Position numbers and translations under genes: made by a program. This document shows, piece by piece, positions 22,949 through 33,876 of a DNA stretch of 64,000 nt. Origin of the DNA: Azorinus chamasolen (taxonomy: Eukaryota; Mollusca; Bivalvia; Cardiida; Solecurtidae); contig OY755244.1 of assembly GCA_963576725.1 (NCBI GenBank), forward strand, positions 38,361,855-38,425,854. The letters are read 5' to 3'. The notes beneath the pieces are model-generated. The model did not search any database, was not told where the DNA came from, and saw only the letters and a list, made by a program, of their open reading frames with translations. Every line of letters begins with the position of its first letter. Within the stretch, counting starts at the first letter, position 1.

Positions 22949-23756
22949 AATATTAATCTGATTCTAATGTTCTACCATGGCCAGTATCAGAATGTACCCA
23001 TGTGCTATTATAACAATATAATTAACATTCATGATGTCATTATTTCTTACATTAATATTAATGAAATAGAAGGTAAACCCAACATTCATTAGCTAGTGAG
23101 GATGCTGGCAACATGGCCTTTTTTCTGCTGAGCCGATTAAAGGAACTTGCTGTGCTTGCGATTCAGTAGTATGCATAATAGTGCATCGTAAATAGATAAG
23201 TTTTTTGACTAATGCGCTTGTTTTTCTACTTTATTTAATGTGCTAGTTTTATAATTAAACTTAATTGGTTCTTGCAGCGACTGTACATATGGGATTACTG
23301 TTTTAGCCATAACGCTTAAATATACAGGAAAAGAGATTTTTGCTCAAAAGACTTGTGCGATTGGTAGTTATGCCTTCGGCATAACCCCTGCTTTACATTT
23401 ATAACAGCTCATTCAAAAATGTCGTTATTGTTATATTTCGTTATATGTATGATATCCATCTCTTCTACTGTTTGTGAATTTGTATGTACTATATGTCAGT
23501 TTGTAAAGTGTGGAGGGGGATGGTTCTCCGATCTTCACGCATCAAATGGACGGGGAAAATAAACGAGGTCCCTCGCTGCAGGGCCTGAATGGTTAAAAAA
23601 AGTTTTCAAACTACTTGTTGGACTCCCATCATTTTGCAATTGTTGGAACATCTATAACGATAAGGAACCACTGGAAATAAAATGTATTCGTCCGATGTTG
23701 AAGCTATATGCTAGTCTAAAAGTATTACGACTCAATAAGATACAAACGTTTTACTG

Positions 23757-23972
23757 GAACTTTACCCATTCCCTCCAACTTATGCGTCTGTTAAGAAAAT
23801 TCTACAACCATTGTGATAAATAGAGCAATTGCTTCATAGAAGCAAATACTCTATTTATCACAATGGTTTAAACCTACATAATTCTAAAAGTATCTTTTCT
23901 CAAGTAAATGCTCCTTTTCGGTATATCTATTGAAGGAGGTTGGTCTAAAATAGTCTAGGAGGAAATAGGCTA
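23757..23972. mobile_element. Family D MITE
   Basis: The hairpin GTGATAAATAGAGCAATTGCTTC...GAAGCAAATACTCTATTTATCAC is at 23,812-23,869. The ends are decayed (ACTTTACCCATTCCCTCC). It lies 30 bp past the donor of exon 18. Confidence 0.7.
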
Positions 23973-24001
23973 AAGTAGACATTTAAACAAACCGCAAGTA
24001 C

Positions 24002-24251
24002 CTGAAATGTCCACCGGGAAAGGTTTGTCCCGAGACTAATAAGTCTGCACCCCTGGTGACAACTATGGTCATACCATCCACCAAGCAATCGATCTTCTTA
24101 GTGCATATACGTCCACCTAAACATGGGATGTTTTCAATGTTGAGGACAATACCCGCATACTGTAGCAAGGTAAAAGCGCCGACACCAGCGAATGAGAACA
24201 TCTTACCGTCTATCGTTGTGTAGAAGTACTCACCAGTCGCAGTGCAGATAC
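24002..24251 (-). CDS. Exon 18: start of VWD domain 3
   Basis: The exon has 250 bases; acceptor CATTGTAG| and donor TTCAG|GTACTT. It encodes ICTATGEYFYTTIDGKMFSF, then LTLQ-like strands, NIPCLGGRICTKKIDC and LLVSGQTF. The opening is a VWD start with TIDG in place of TFDG. Confidence 0.9.
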
Positions 24252-24621
24252 CTACAATGGGAAATAGGTAGAATGTGATGCAAATACAAATGGAACTCTG
24301 AATAAAATTCGCTCGAACGGAAAAGTCGGTGATAGCTTAACACAAACATAGAAATGAGTTTATGCTTTACTTCACAATTCCACCTTTTACAGTTATCAAA
24401 CAGAGTAGACCCAAGACAATGAGTTGTGCGATCAGTATCTGCTGTGTTGGTTTGCATTATGTTATACAACTGGTGCTTAACTATTTACCGTGTCATCTTG
24501 TCACATGAACTCAATATAAATCCAATAGCACCAGTTTCTCTGTATCAATGCTTATAAAACGTTTTAGTTGAGTCTGAGTTTGTTCTCAAGTTTTTGATTG
24601 GACAATGCCGACCATGATTAG

Positions 24622-24768
24622 GGTCCATGCTTATAAAGCTTTTTAGTTGAGTCTGAGTTTGTTCTCAAGTTTTTGATTGGTCAGATTTGGGCCTTTGGCT
24701 CAAATCTGACCAATCAAAAGCTAGAGAACAAACGCAGACTCAACTAAAAAGCTTTATAAGCATGGACC
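24622..24768. mobile_element. Family I long palindrome
   Basis: It starts GGGTCCATGCTTATAAAGCT and ends AGCTTTATAAGCATGGACC; the centre is CAGATTTGGGCCTTTGGC. A partial copy lies just before it (24,545-24,615). Confidence 0.88.
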
Positions 24769-24870
24769 TTGCTTCTACGCTGTTTGCTGAGCCCATCGGT
24801 TCAATGGTTTGCTCTGCCTCCCCCTCAACATGAAAAATGGATGGGTTCCAAAATAAGATTTTCACGAATT

Positions 24871-24969
24871 TTCCTGACATATTGGAATTAATAGGTTAAT
24901 AGTGCACCTTCTGTATTTATTTCCTGACATATTGGAATTAATAGGTTAATAGTGTGCCTTCTGTATTAA
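24871..24969. repeat. Tandem duplication of about 50 bp
   Basis: TTTCCTGACATATTGGAATT followed by AATAGGTTAATAGTG occurs twice in a row with few differences. Confidence 0.85.
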
Positions 24970-25133
24970 TTGTAATAAGCAACATGCATATGCATTTTAT
25001 TCTATTCCGAAGTTCTTCAATATAAGTTCTACGAAATTACTGCCAAGTATTTTCCGAATAACAACAATACTTCCAAACAGCATTGGAATATCATCTGGGA
25101 TCAATTCGTTGATGCTGTATTTTTGGTAATCAT

Positions 25134-25310
25134 GGTCCATGCTTATAAAACTTTTAGTTGAGTCTGAGTTCGTTCTCCAGTTTTTGATTGGTCAGATTTG
25201 AGCATTTGGCTCAAATCTGACCAATCAAAAGCTTGTGAACTCAAATCTGACCAATCAAAAGCTTGAGAACGAACTCAGACTTAACTAAAAAGTTTTATAA
25301 GCATGGACCC
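25134..25310. mobile_element. Family I long palindrome
   Basis: It runs from GGTCCATGCTTATAAAACTT to AAGTTTTATAAGCATGGACC, with an extra tandem piece of the right arm. Confidence 0.88.
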
Positions 25311-25503
25311 AGGTCAAACTGTTGACATGGATGAAGAAGACATCAAGGTGCATTATTGAACCCGTGTTAAGCGACCATCAAATAAGCTCTAATTATTGGT
25401 CTTTAGGGAGACGGTAGCTTAATGCAGGTCAACAAAACTTTCTGTATTTGTTTTGACCAGCATTAAGCTACCACCTTATTTTTAAGGTTCTTGTGTCCAA
25501 TTA

Positions 25504-25745
25504 AAATAAGGTTGCTTAACGCATTACCTCATAGGTTAATTTTAGATACAACCCCTTTGGATAAATCTACCGAAAAGGAGCATTAACTAGAGAAAAGGAC
25601 AATTTTAGAATTGTGTTGTTTGAAACCATTGTGATAAATTGAGCATTTGCTCCTATAGGAGCAAATGCTATTTTTATCACAATGGTTTCACAAAATGACT
25701 TTTACAGAGTCGTCAAAAGTCGTCAATATGAGGGGATGGGTTAAG
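25504..25745. mobile_element. Family D MITE
   Basis: The left part is 'ctaccgaaaaggagcattaa'. The hairpin GATAAATTGAGCATTTGCTCC...GGAGCAAATGC-TATTTTTATC lies at 25,633-25,680. It ends 'gaggggatgggttaag', about 90 bp from exon 17. Confidence 0.75.
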
Positions 25746-25836
25746 ACAGGTTTTACTTTTTACTATTGTAGACCCACATCAGCTACCGGTCTGTTTCATG
25801 GTCGATATAAAATAAAGTTACTATATTCGACATTAC

Positions 25837-25886
25837 CTGGACAAGATGGCGCCTCGACGTGCATCCAGTTTGATTCAACACAATTT
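25837..25886 (-). CDS. Exon 17: 50-base exon linking D' to VWD3
   Basis: This short exon has acceptor TATTACAG| and donor CAG|GTAATG. It encodes NCVESNWMHVEAPSCP, the 'C....W......C' link seen before VWD2 in exon 10. It is needed to connect phase 2 from exon 16 with phase 1 into exon 18. The open frame on the other strand is a shadow. Confidence 0.8.
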
Positions 25887-26151
25887 CTGTAATACATAAC
25901 AAGACAAGTTACTGAGATTACAGTTAATCCACTCTAAACGAGAATTATAGAAGAAAATAATTTAGATACTTAGCAACACTCTGCTTATAAAGGCAGCTAT
26001 GGTTATTCTTTAAGTGGTCGCAATAGAGGGGTTCTACTGTACTTAGCGGTCGCTGATATTAATTATTTTGTGTATTCTTACTTTTGTTTAAAGGTTTAGT
26101 TGCATTTATTCTTCAAATGTAAATAATGTAGATCAGTGGTCAGAATAAATA

Positions 26152-26786
26152 CAATTGAACTTTGATATCTCGAACTCGGAGGATTCGAACTTCGAATAAC
26201 TCGAAGTAAATATCCGGTCATTCTGTAATTTACAAAACAGGGTCCATGCTTATAAATCTTTTAGTTAAGTCTGAGTTCGTTCTCAAGTTTTTGATTGGTC
26301 AGATTTGAGCCAAAGGCTTAATTCTGACCAACCAAAAGCTTGAGAACTCAAATCTGACAAATCGAAAGCTTGAGAACGAACTCAGAGTCAAATAAAAAAC
26401 TTTACAAGCTTAGACCGTGAACTGTTCTAAAAATGTATCACTGCTCATATCTAGAAACGTGTGTGAAAGACTAATGCAGATAAAGTAACACGTTAGACAT
26501 GTGTGAAGCTGTTAACTTAAGTAATCGTCTGGATTAGACATCTGGGTCCATGCTTATAAAGCTTTTAGTTGAGTCTGAGTTTCGTTCTCAGGCTTTTGAT
26601 TGGTCAGATTTGAGTTCTCAAGCTTTTGATTGGTCAGCTTGGCTCAAATCTGACCAATCAAAAGCTTGAGAACAATCTCAGACTCAACTAAAAGTTTAAT
26701 AAGCATGGACCCTGACTATCCGAACTTCTGTTATATCGAAGTGATTTATTTGATCACTGGAGGGTCGAGATGTTGATATTGAACTG
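26152..26786. mobile_element. Family H MITE split by two family I palindromes
   Basis: The outer H sequence starts CAATTGAACTTTGATATCTC and ends GATGTTGATATTGAACTGTA. Family I palindromes occupy about 26,240-26,416 and 26,544-26,713. Both family I copies start GGGTCCATGC or GGTCCATGC. Confidence 0.75.
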
Positions 26787-26825
26787 TATACTGATTGCAT
26801 GGACAAAACAAGCCTAATAGCTTAC

Positions 26826-26917
26826 AACATGTAGCAGCCTCTGTTTTCTACGGCACCGCTCTGGTAACTTTTTCCAGACAAGTAACACGGACATTCGTTA
26901 GGTGGCACGCATTCTAG
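26826..26917 (-). CDS. Exon 16: D' module, second part
   Basis: The exon has 92 bases; acceptor ATATTACAG| and donor ATGTT|GTAAGC, phase 2. It encodes LECVPPNECPCYLSGKSYQS and NRGCYM. Without splicing, the frame would stop at TAA inside the donor, but the phase-2 donor at the same place as in exons 9 and 14 joins cleanly to exon 17. Its acceptor and first 25 bases are repeated in the 46-bp minisatellite just upstream (26,891-27,212). Confidence 0.87.
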
Positions 26918-27212
26918 CTGTAATATAAATAATCATACATTCGTTAGGTGGCATGCATTCTAGCTGTAATATATATAATCATACATTCGTTAGGTGGCAT
27001 GCATTCTAGCTGTAATATAAATAATCATGCATTCGTTAGGTGGCACGCATTCTTGTTGTAATATAAATAATCATACATTCGTTAGGTGGCAAGCATTCTT
27101 GCTGTAATATAAATAATCATACATTCGTTAGGTGGCAAGCATTATTGTTGTAATATAAATAATTATACATTCGTTAGGTCGCACGCATTCTTGCTGCAAT
27201 ATAAATACTTAT
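26891..27212. repeat. 46-bp minisatellite carrying copies of the exon 16 splice acceptor
   Basis: Seven units of 46 bp, the first overlapping exon 16. On the minus strand each reads TAATATTACAG-type acceptor and then CTAGAATGCGTGCCACCTAA...CG, the first 25 coding bases of exon 16. Units 1-3 keep the CAGCTAGAATG; later ones have CAACAAGAATG, CAGCAAGAATG or similar. Since 46 is not a multiple of three, using an upstream copy would shift the frame. Confidence 0.95.
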
Positions 27213-27274
27213 AATACTTTATAATCTTACTATGTTAAAACTCCTAGCTGCTGAACAGATGGGAAATAATTTCT

Positions 27275-27512
27275 TAACCCTTTCTTCCATCAATACGCCT
27301 TTCTATGTATTTGCAAACAGAGTATACCAAGATCAAACGGATCCTGTAGGAGCCGTCTGATCAGAATATGCTATGTTTGTTTATGAAATACTGTGTGTAT
27401 GATTGTGAAGTTTCTACCATGGCCAGCAATTCATGTGTCCATGATCCACTGTAACAATTAATATTCACGATGACATCATTTATTACAAGATTATTCATGG
27501 AGTCAAGTGTTA
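27275..27512. mobile_element. Family E MITE
   Basis: It starts TTAACCCTTTCTTCCATCAA. The hairpin 'ccaagatcaaacggatcctg...ccgtctgatcag' is decayed. A 60-codon frame in its right part is not a gene. Confidence 0.65.
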
Positions 27513-27655
27513 AAAAAGTTGGAACTAATAGGAAGTATGTAAAGCTAGCAGAATGTCAGAATTTAAGTGGACCTTTTTCACTATTAATGTTACGGCAAGT
27601 GTGTACTTACACTGTTTACGGAAATAATATCACAAATAAGGGTACGTTCTAAGAT

Positions 27656-27800
27656 ATTAACTTCTATATTTCTGCACAAAACCCTATGTTGTGACCACTC
27701 TTTAGAATAGTCTCTTCGAGACGATTCCAAAGTCACAACATATGGTTCGATAGAGCAATAAAGAAGTTATTCTTGAAAATATTTTAATTTACGCATCTTA
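27656..27800. mobile_element. Family A MITE
   Basis: It has CCTATGTTGTGACCACTCTT and a degenerate right arm CAAAGTCACAACATATGGTT, then the uninterrupted family tail CTTGAAAATATTTTAATTTA used as an empty site for the nested element at 40,215. Confidence 0.72.
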
Positions 27801-28265
27801 TCTGGATCTATGCTTAATACATAAACCATTTCACTTTTAGCTGTACGTATATGTATAGGTTACGTCTATAGTAGATGATTGGTTATATATATTATGAAAC
27901 GAAGACACTTTGCAAAGTGTAAAGTTTGTAAATGAGTATGTGGGTTTCAAAATGAGCCAGTTGGTTGATGACATTAACGAAGAAAAATGCCTTGGGAGTG
28001 TACGTACCTTCTGGACGCGTTAAGCTACAATCTGCTGCCACCAACTATCAAATAGGTCGACTTTTATCAGAAGCATATATCTAGATCAAATCCTGGAAAT
28101 ACGTCGGGTAGGTTGGGATTCCGACTGTTTAATACTCTGTGAGTTGTTTCTCTAAGACTATGGCCCATATTTCCCAATATTATTTAAAGGAAGGTTATCC
28201 AGGTCTTATTTTCGAACTCATTCATTCCATGTTTAGAGGTTACGACAACACATTATTTGCTGGTA

Positions 28266-28548
28266 CAGGTGAACCTCGATATCTCGAACTCTGATAACTC
28301 GAACTGTGGGAACTATCTCGAACTAAAAGTTCAGTCCTTCCAAAATGTACAATATATAATTGTTCTAAAATGTAACACTATGCATATTTAGTGACAGCTT
28401 CACGTAGGTCGGAAGTAATGCTTTCTACATGCATTAAGTTGTGAACGTGAGAAATTGCTCAGACTATAAATCGGATAACTCGAACATCTGTTATCTGACA
28501 GTAATTTGGATGGTCCCTTGAAGTTCGCGATATCGAAGTTCAAGTGTA
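28266..28548. mobile_element. Family H MITE
   Basis: The ends CAGGTGAACCTCGATATCTC and GTTCGCGATATCGAAGTTCA are inverted repeats. A half family I palindrome follows at 28,600-28,690. Confidence 0.72.
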
Positions 28549-28776
28549 TAAGGATTTGACATCGGCGGGTTCAACAAACAATGCGGACCATGATCAGAGT
28601 CCATGCTTATTAAGCCAAAGGCTCAAATCTGACCAATCAAAAACTTGAGAGCGAACTCAGACTCAACTAAAAAGTTTTATAAGCATGGATACTAGGTGTT
28701 CCTGAATGAGCCCTCTAATCTCAGTATAAACTGGCTACCTATGTCCTTTTCATGGGACACTTCGTATTGAAAATGG

Positions 28777-28994
28777 TTAACCCTTCACTCCATGAATATT
28801 CATGGAAGAAATGATGACATCATGAATATTAATTAGATTAGTTTTGCCATGGCAGAAATTGTAGAGTTCGATCTGTTTTATTTAATAAACAAACATAGCA
28901 TACCCTGATCAGACGGCTCTTATAGGAGCCGTCTGATCTGGGTCTGCTCTGTTTGCAAAGGCGTAGAAAGGCGTATTTATGGAGTAAAGTGTTA
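28777..28994. mobile_element. Family E MITE
   Basis: It starts TTAACCCTTCACTCCATGAA. The hairpin 28,902-28,943 (ACCCTGATCAGACGGCTC...GTCTGATCTGGGT) has the conserved T/A self-mismatch. The right end is ATGGAGTAAAGTGTTA. Confidence 0.82.
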
Positions 28995-29196
28995 CTCTTA
29001 AGCACGTGGGCATGCTTAAGGGGTCTCACCGTGAGGCAAACCGATTGATATTTAGATTGCATGCTTGAAGAAACAATGGACCAGTCATGTTAAATATGAT
29101 CACAAATATACTTAGCAGGCTTAACCCGTCTCAAATTGAGTGCAAATTGGCTGTAATTTTGAAAGCAGCTTAAGTCTGAACGAGTTTTGTTTGTTT

Positions 29197-29251
29197 GTTC
29201 GTATGTGTTGATTAACGTCCGTTTCTAGCTCACTAATCAACACATACGAAC
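29197..29251. repeat. Short perfect hairpin
   Basis: GTTCGTATGTGTTGATTA at the left pairs with TAATCAACACATACGAAC at the right around a 19-base loop. Its family was not recognised. Confidence 0.7.
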
Positions 29252-29584
29252 GTAATCGGACGCCCCAGAGAGACGGGAGGGGTTACAGAGAAGCCGGGCG
29301 CAATGCCTTATTCTTATTGTCGACGGAGTTTCTTTGGTTCTTTTAGATGCCCAGCATACAGCAATGATACATCGGACCTAAGACTGTATGGACGAATAAC
29401 TCGGCTTCTTATAAGGACCCAGTCTGTATAAAATTTGAATCCAGATTTTCAAACAAGCTCGGACACATCAGGTGTAATCAATACGTGTAACGGATCGAAA
29501 GTATAGCAGATTTGGTTGCGTTTGGGGTTTTTAATGTGTGTAAATGTGTAGCAACAGTCCAGAGCTAGGCCCTGGAAGTATTAC

Positions 29585-29783
29585 CGTATCCTCATTAAAA
29601 ACCGTTCCTTCTGGACAGCCACATCCGGTGTAAACCTCGTCAGAGTCACACACTCGTCTGTCGAAGCATGTCGTCTGACAAACCTGGGAGTTTTTCAGGA
29701 GTTTTTTTGTCGGTGGGCAGATAAATTCGTCAGTGCAGTCTTCCTTTTTTCCGACACAGTCGAAAACACCGTTTGTGCAGGTG
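29585..29783 (-). CDS. Exon 15: D' TIL-type module, first part
   Basis: The exon has 199 bases; acceptor GTTTCCAG| and donor ACG|GTAATA (weaker). It encodes CTCTNGVFDCVGKKEDC, then EFICPPTKKLLKNSQVCQTT, then CFDRRVCDSDEVYTGCGCPE. In VWF and mucins the equivalent place is the D' (TIL') module. No furin-type cleavage motif is seen just before it. Confidence 0.91.
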
Positions 29784-29787
29784 CTGG

Positions 29788-30534
29788 AAACACAGGATAT
29801 ATATATATACAGCGACTCAATTCATTGCGATGCCATTCAGCGCACATGGGTCTATACCGCTTCCTGACAGTATATATACACTATACAATAAACAAGGGTA
29901 CTAACTGACAGAAAGGACACCCGTGTACCTCAAGTACGAGCAAATATGTAACTCTTACATTCTATATGATAATTTCGTAAACTTTCGGCTCCTGAAAGCA
30001 AAGATATTTCAATACCAAGTAAGTATACTCTTCTAACGGTATCAAATACATTATTATAATTCCAAAAATGATTTTCTCCAAATTGTACGTGTTTTCTGGG
30101 CCATTGACAAACGTTCGGTCACCCCGGTTTCACACTATCACAGCGATAACCTGACCATACTTATGCAGTTCAAACGATGGCGTGACCCAAAACAACGACT
30201 CGAGTATATAATCGATCTCCATTTTTAGGCCCCATCATCTAAACAATGATGTAAAACTAGGGAGCTTTATCAGTCAATTTCAAATCGTCGAGGATGGAGC
30301 CATTGCACGTGACGTTACGGATTTCCCAAGGTTTCCTTCGCTCATCCAATGAAATAGCTCCATTCATTTTTGTTGCAAAATGGCACCATCCGAAATAGAA
30401 ACATAGCGCCAGACGGAAAAGCCGCTGTTGCTTACTTATTTAGAAGACAAAACAAATAGAGATCGGTGATAGAATAGGGTTGTTTTATTGAACCACGCCT
30501 TCTTTTGAAATGCAAATCACAAGAATATTGCTAT
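29788..30534. other. Intron 14 stretch without recognised feature
   Basis: Unique-looking AT-rich sequence. Parts of 29,930-30,130 and 30,900-31,110 look like approximate inverted copies of each other (for example GACAAACGTTCGGTCACCCC against GTTGAAAGAACGTTCGTCAG, and ACACGTGTTTTGAGAAC against GATTTTCTCCAAATTGTACG). This may be an old foldback element; no gene was seen. Confidence 0.35.
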
Positions 30535-30900
30535 GATCAGGATTTCAGATTAGGGGGACGTAGAAAATGTGTTGGTGTGGGTCGTATATTTTTATGTTTG
30601 ATGACAAAAATAAATAGTGTGTTTGTACCACATGTTGAAAAAGAGCTGTGTTAAAGGCGGGTGGCTGCTTAAACCAATGTGAAATTAAAACAGAACGCTC
30701 CTATGGGAGCGTTCTGTTTTACTTTCACCTTGTTTTAAGCAGCCACCTGCTCCAAATACCAACTAATTAACACAATTAAGTGGTCATTATAGAGAGGTTT
30801 TACTGTATATATATCTAAAATATTACTAAAAACATTGTTCTTGGCAATTTTAGGGGGAGCGTACGCCGGCTCCGCCTCCTCTTAATCCGCGCCTGATGAT
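30535..30900. mobile_element. Family L repeat with family F palindrome inside
   Basis: It parallels 61,652-62,020 from GATTTCAGATTAGGGGG to TCCGCGCCTGATG. The inner palindrome 30,648-30,807 has core AACGCTCCTATGGGAGCGTT and ends GGTCATTATAGAGAGGTTTT. Confidence 0.72.
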
Positions 30901-31449
30901 ATAGTGAGACCGGGTTGAAAGAACGTTCGTCAGTGACCCAGAAAACACGTGTTTTGAGAACATGATTATTGGATTGATCATTGTGCATAAGTTACCGTCA
31001 GAAGGTTAAATTTATTTTATAGTAAAATATATTTGCTTTCAATAGCCGAAAGAATTACATTACGAATATATCATTGAAATTATAAGAGTTACTTTCATAT
31101 TTGTGATTGAGGTACACGGATTTCCGTTTTGCTAGTTCGAACCCTTGTTATTATATAGTACATATACATGTAGACCCCCATGAAGCGGTAAAGAACCCTA
31201 TGGTTCAGCGTGAGAATGTACGGTTATAGGTACGCTTATAGATATATCCTGTACTGCCGGCTTTCTTTACGCTCTAATGTATGATTTACATACACTTATT
31301 AAGTTGGAAAACGCCGGATGAAAATAATTATCAAAGTTTAAGCAATATCCAACAATAGCAAAATTTAGATGATAAACGGGGACAACATCTAATTAGAACT
31401 ACTATGAATGTGATTAATACCACCATTAGCGTGACTGCCACATGAATAA

Positions 31450-32637
31450 GCTTTGTACAATTCCAAGGGGCATAATTCTGTAAGGAAAAATATAAACTGG
31501 AAAACTATAATTGGATGCACAAGTCCTCTTTATGATAAAGCATCATGTAAAGATCCATTGTTTTCCAGTACGCCTTTACTTAGAAACCACAAGAAAGAAT
31601 CTTTAAAGGGGCATAACTTCAGTAAGAAAATCAATCATCTGGATAACTATAATTAGATGCGCATGTCCTCGTCATGACGAAGCATCGTGTCAAGCTTCAT
31701 TGCATTTCAGTGAACAGTTGCTGAGAAACCGTGAGTAAAAAGTCAACAGACCGATCCAAAGATTAAAATTCAAAGGGACATAAGTATGTAAGGAAACAGA
31801 TAAACTGTAAAACTATTATTGGACTCCTCTTCTGGATAAAGTATCATGTCAAGTCTCGTACGATTCCAGACAGCAGTCGCTGAGAAGGAGTGCGGAATAA
31901 AAGTCAAGAGACAGACCAACATAAAACGTTTAAACAAGGGGAATAACTTTGTAAGAAAGTCAATCAGCTGAAAAACTATAATTGGATGCGCATTTCCTCG
32001 TCATGATAAAGCATCATGTCAAGTTCCATAGGATTCCAGTCAGCGGTTACTAAGAAACCGCGCGGAATGAAAGTCATTAGACAGACCAACACAAAGCTTT
32101 TAAACAAAGGGGCATAACTTTAGAAAAATTCAATCAGCTGAAAAGATAAACCTGGATGCACATGTCCTCTTTATGATAAAGCATCATGTCAAAATTCATT
32201 GGATTCCAGTGAACATTTATTGAGAAGCAGAGCGGAAAAGGGTAAACAGACTGACCAACAGACCAAAATTCAAAGGGGCATAACTCTGTGAGGAAATAGA
32301 TAAACTGTAAAACTATTATTAAATGCACATCTCCTCTTCATGATAAAGTCCCATATTAAGTATTGTACAATTCCAGCTAACAGTTGCTGAAAAACCGTAC
32401 GGAATAAAAGTCAAGAGACAGACCAACACCCAAATTTTACATAAAGAGGCATAACTCTGTCAGGAAATCAATCAGCTGGTAATTTTTAATTGGATGCACA
32501 TGTTCTCTTCATAATTAATCACAATTTCAAGTTTCATTGAGTTCTAGTCAGCGGTTACCGAGAAACCGCACGTAAACAAAATTCAACAGACCGATCGACC
32601 GACCGACCGACCGACCAACCGACCGATCGACCGACAA
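31450..32637. mobile_element. Pearl-like tandem element, seven ~167-bp units plus GACC microsatellite
   Basis: Units start with variants of AAAGGGGCATAACTCTGT at 31,468, 31,605, 31,775, 31,935, 32,105, 32,272 and 32,441. The array ends with a GACCGACCGACCGACC run at 32,590-32,637. This matches the known bivalve pearl plan of core repeats and a tetranucleotide run. Short open frames inside are artefacts. Confidence 0.78.
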
Positions 32638-32694
32638 GGTGACTCCTATATACCCCTCAAACTTTGTTGATGTGTAATGACATATTGCTCATAC

Positions 32695-32953
32695 CAGTTA
32701 TCACATTTCCGTTCGAGCACATAGTCGGGTGGATATGTCTCATCTGGTCGGTACTTATCTGTACATTCACACTGCTCCTGAGGAACGCAGGTACCGTGCT
32801 TGTTGATATAGTAACCATCCGGGCAGACACAATCAGCGACAACTAAGGAGTCATCACATTCTAGGTTGGGATGAGCCAATTCGCTACAGTGTATGTTACA
32901 CAACTTGGCGTTATCAGTGTATTGTCTGTCAGGCGGGCACACTCGGTATTCAC
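32695..32953 (-). CDS. Exon 14: TIL domain 2
   Basis: The exon has 259 bases; acceptor TTATACAG| and donor ACTG|GTATGA. It encodes a complete TIL domain: YRVCPPDRQYTDNAKLCNIH, then DCVCPDGYYINKHGTCVPQE, then QCECTDKYRPDETYPPDYVL. It ends in phase 2 after RKCDN, matching exon 9. A tandem element with a GACC microsatellite begins only 58 bp past the donor. Confidence 0.94.
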
Positions 32954-32982
32954 CTGTATAACACAAATATGTCTTTTTAACT

Positions 32983-33150
32983 CATTCCCTCATACTGGCG
33001 CCTTATGACGCCTTATGACGCCTCTATAAAAGTCACTTTTTGAAACTATTGTGATGTACATGTATAAAGCACTTGCTCCATACGTGAAAATACACTATTT
33101 ATCACAATGGTTCCAATACTATATACAACTCTAAAGTGTTCATATTCTCT
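32983..33150. mobile_element. Family D MITE, partial
   Basis: The arms TGAAACTATTGTGATGTACA and TTTATCACAATGGTTCCAAT frame a decayed hairpin. It lies 30 bp upstream of exon 14. Confidence 0.6.
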
Positions 33151-33182
33151 CGTAACTGCCTATGCGGTAATCGGTTACATGT

Positions 33183-33433
33183 AACACTTTCCCTGTTCTA
33201 TGTTTATTCCAAATATCAATACCTACTGATATTTATTAACAAAATAGTTATGAAGAAATATGGACGGTGGCGCATTGTAGACATTTTAGAAAGCAAAAAA
33301 ACAGATATATCTAATTACGTATGTTAGCAAACAGAACATACCCTGATCAGACGACTCCTTTAGGGGCCGTCTGATCTTGGTCTACTCTGTTTGCATATGC
33401 GCAAAAGCACGTTTAAATGTGGGAAAGGGTTAA
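33183..33433. mobile_element. Family E MITE
   Basis: It has AACACTTTCCCTGTTCTATG at the left and GGGAAAGGGTTAA at the right. The hairpin ACCCTGATCAGACGACTCC...GTCTGATCTTGGT keeps the T/A self-mismatch. Confidence 0.82.
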
Positions 33434-33565
33434 CGCGTACTTACTTCTGTTACATAACTGATTAGTCCATCATAATTTAACTATTAATTTTAATTATGTA
33501 TGAGTGGGATTGGACTGACAGTGTAGATCCTGATCAAAGGAAACCAATGTTCTGGGTCTGCAGTG

Positions 33566-33876
33566 AGTGAGTGAGTTGGGTTTACGTCCGACCAACAGTA
33601 TTTCAGTTATTTGCAGACGGCACCTGCATGAGATAAGTTATAGTGCTGCCTCACTGGAATACTCCTGCAGCAGGTACATGGCAAGGGCACCCCACCCAGT
33701 AACATTATCCTGACACCGGGCCGACCAGTCCTAGAACTAAACCTTTATTGTCAAGCGTAGACAGGGAGCTACTAGTACCAACTGTTAGCGACTTTTGGTC
33801 TGTCGCGGCCGGGGGTCGAACCTACGACCTTCCGTACCGCAGGCGGACGCTCTACCACTGAGCCACGCGACTGGTC
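33566..33876 (-). mobile_element. tRNA-derived SINE with 14-bp target duplication
   Basis: The minus strand begins with a tRNA-like head: A box TGGCTCAGTGGTAGAGCG (33,855-33,865 region) and B box GGTTCGACCCC (33,812-33,822). The tail ends in a GTGAGTGAGTGAG-type repeat. It is flanked by CTGGGTCTGCAGTG at 33,552-33,565 and 33,877-33,890. It inserted into a family E-like hairpin. Confidence 0.9.
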
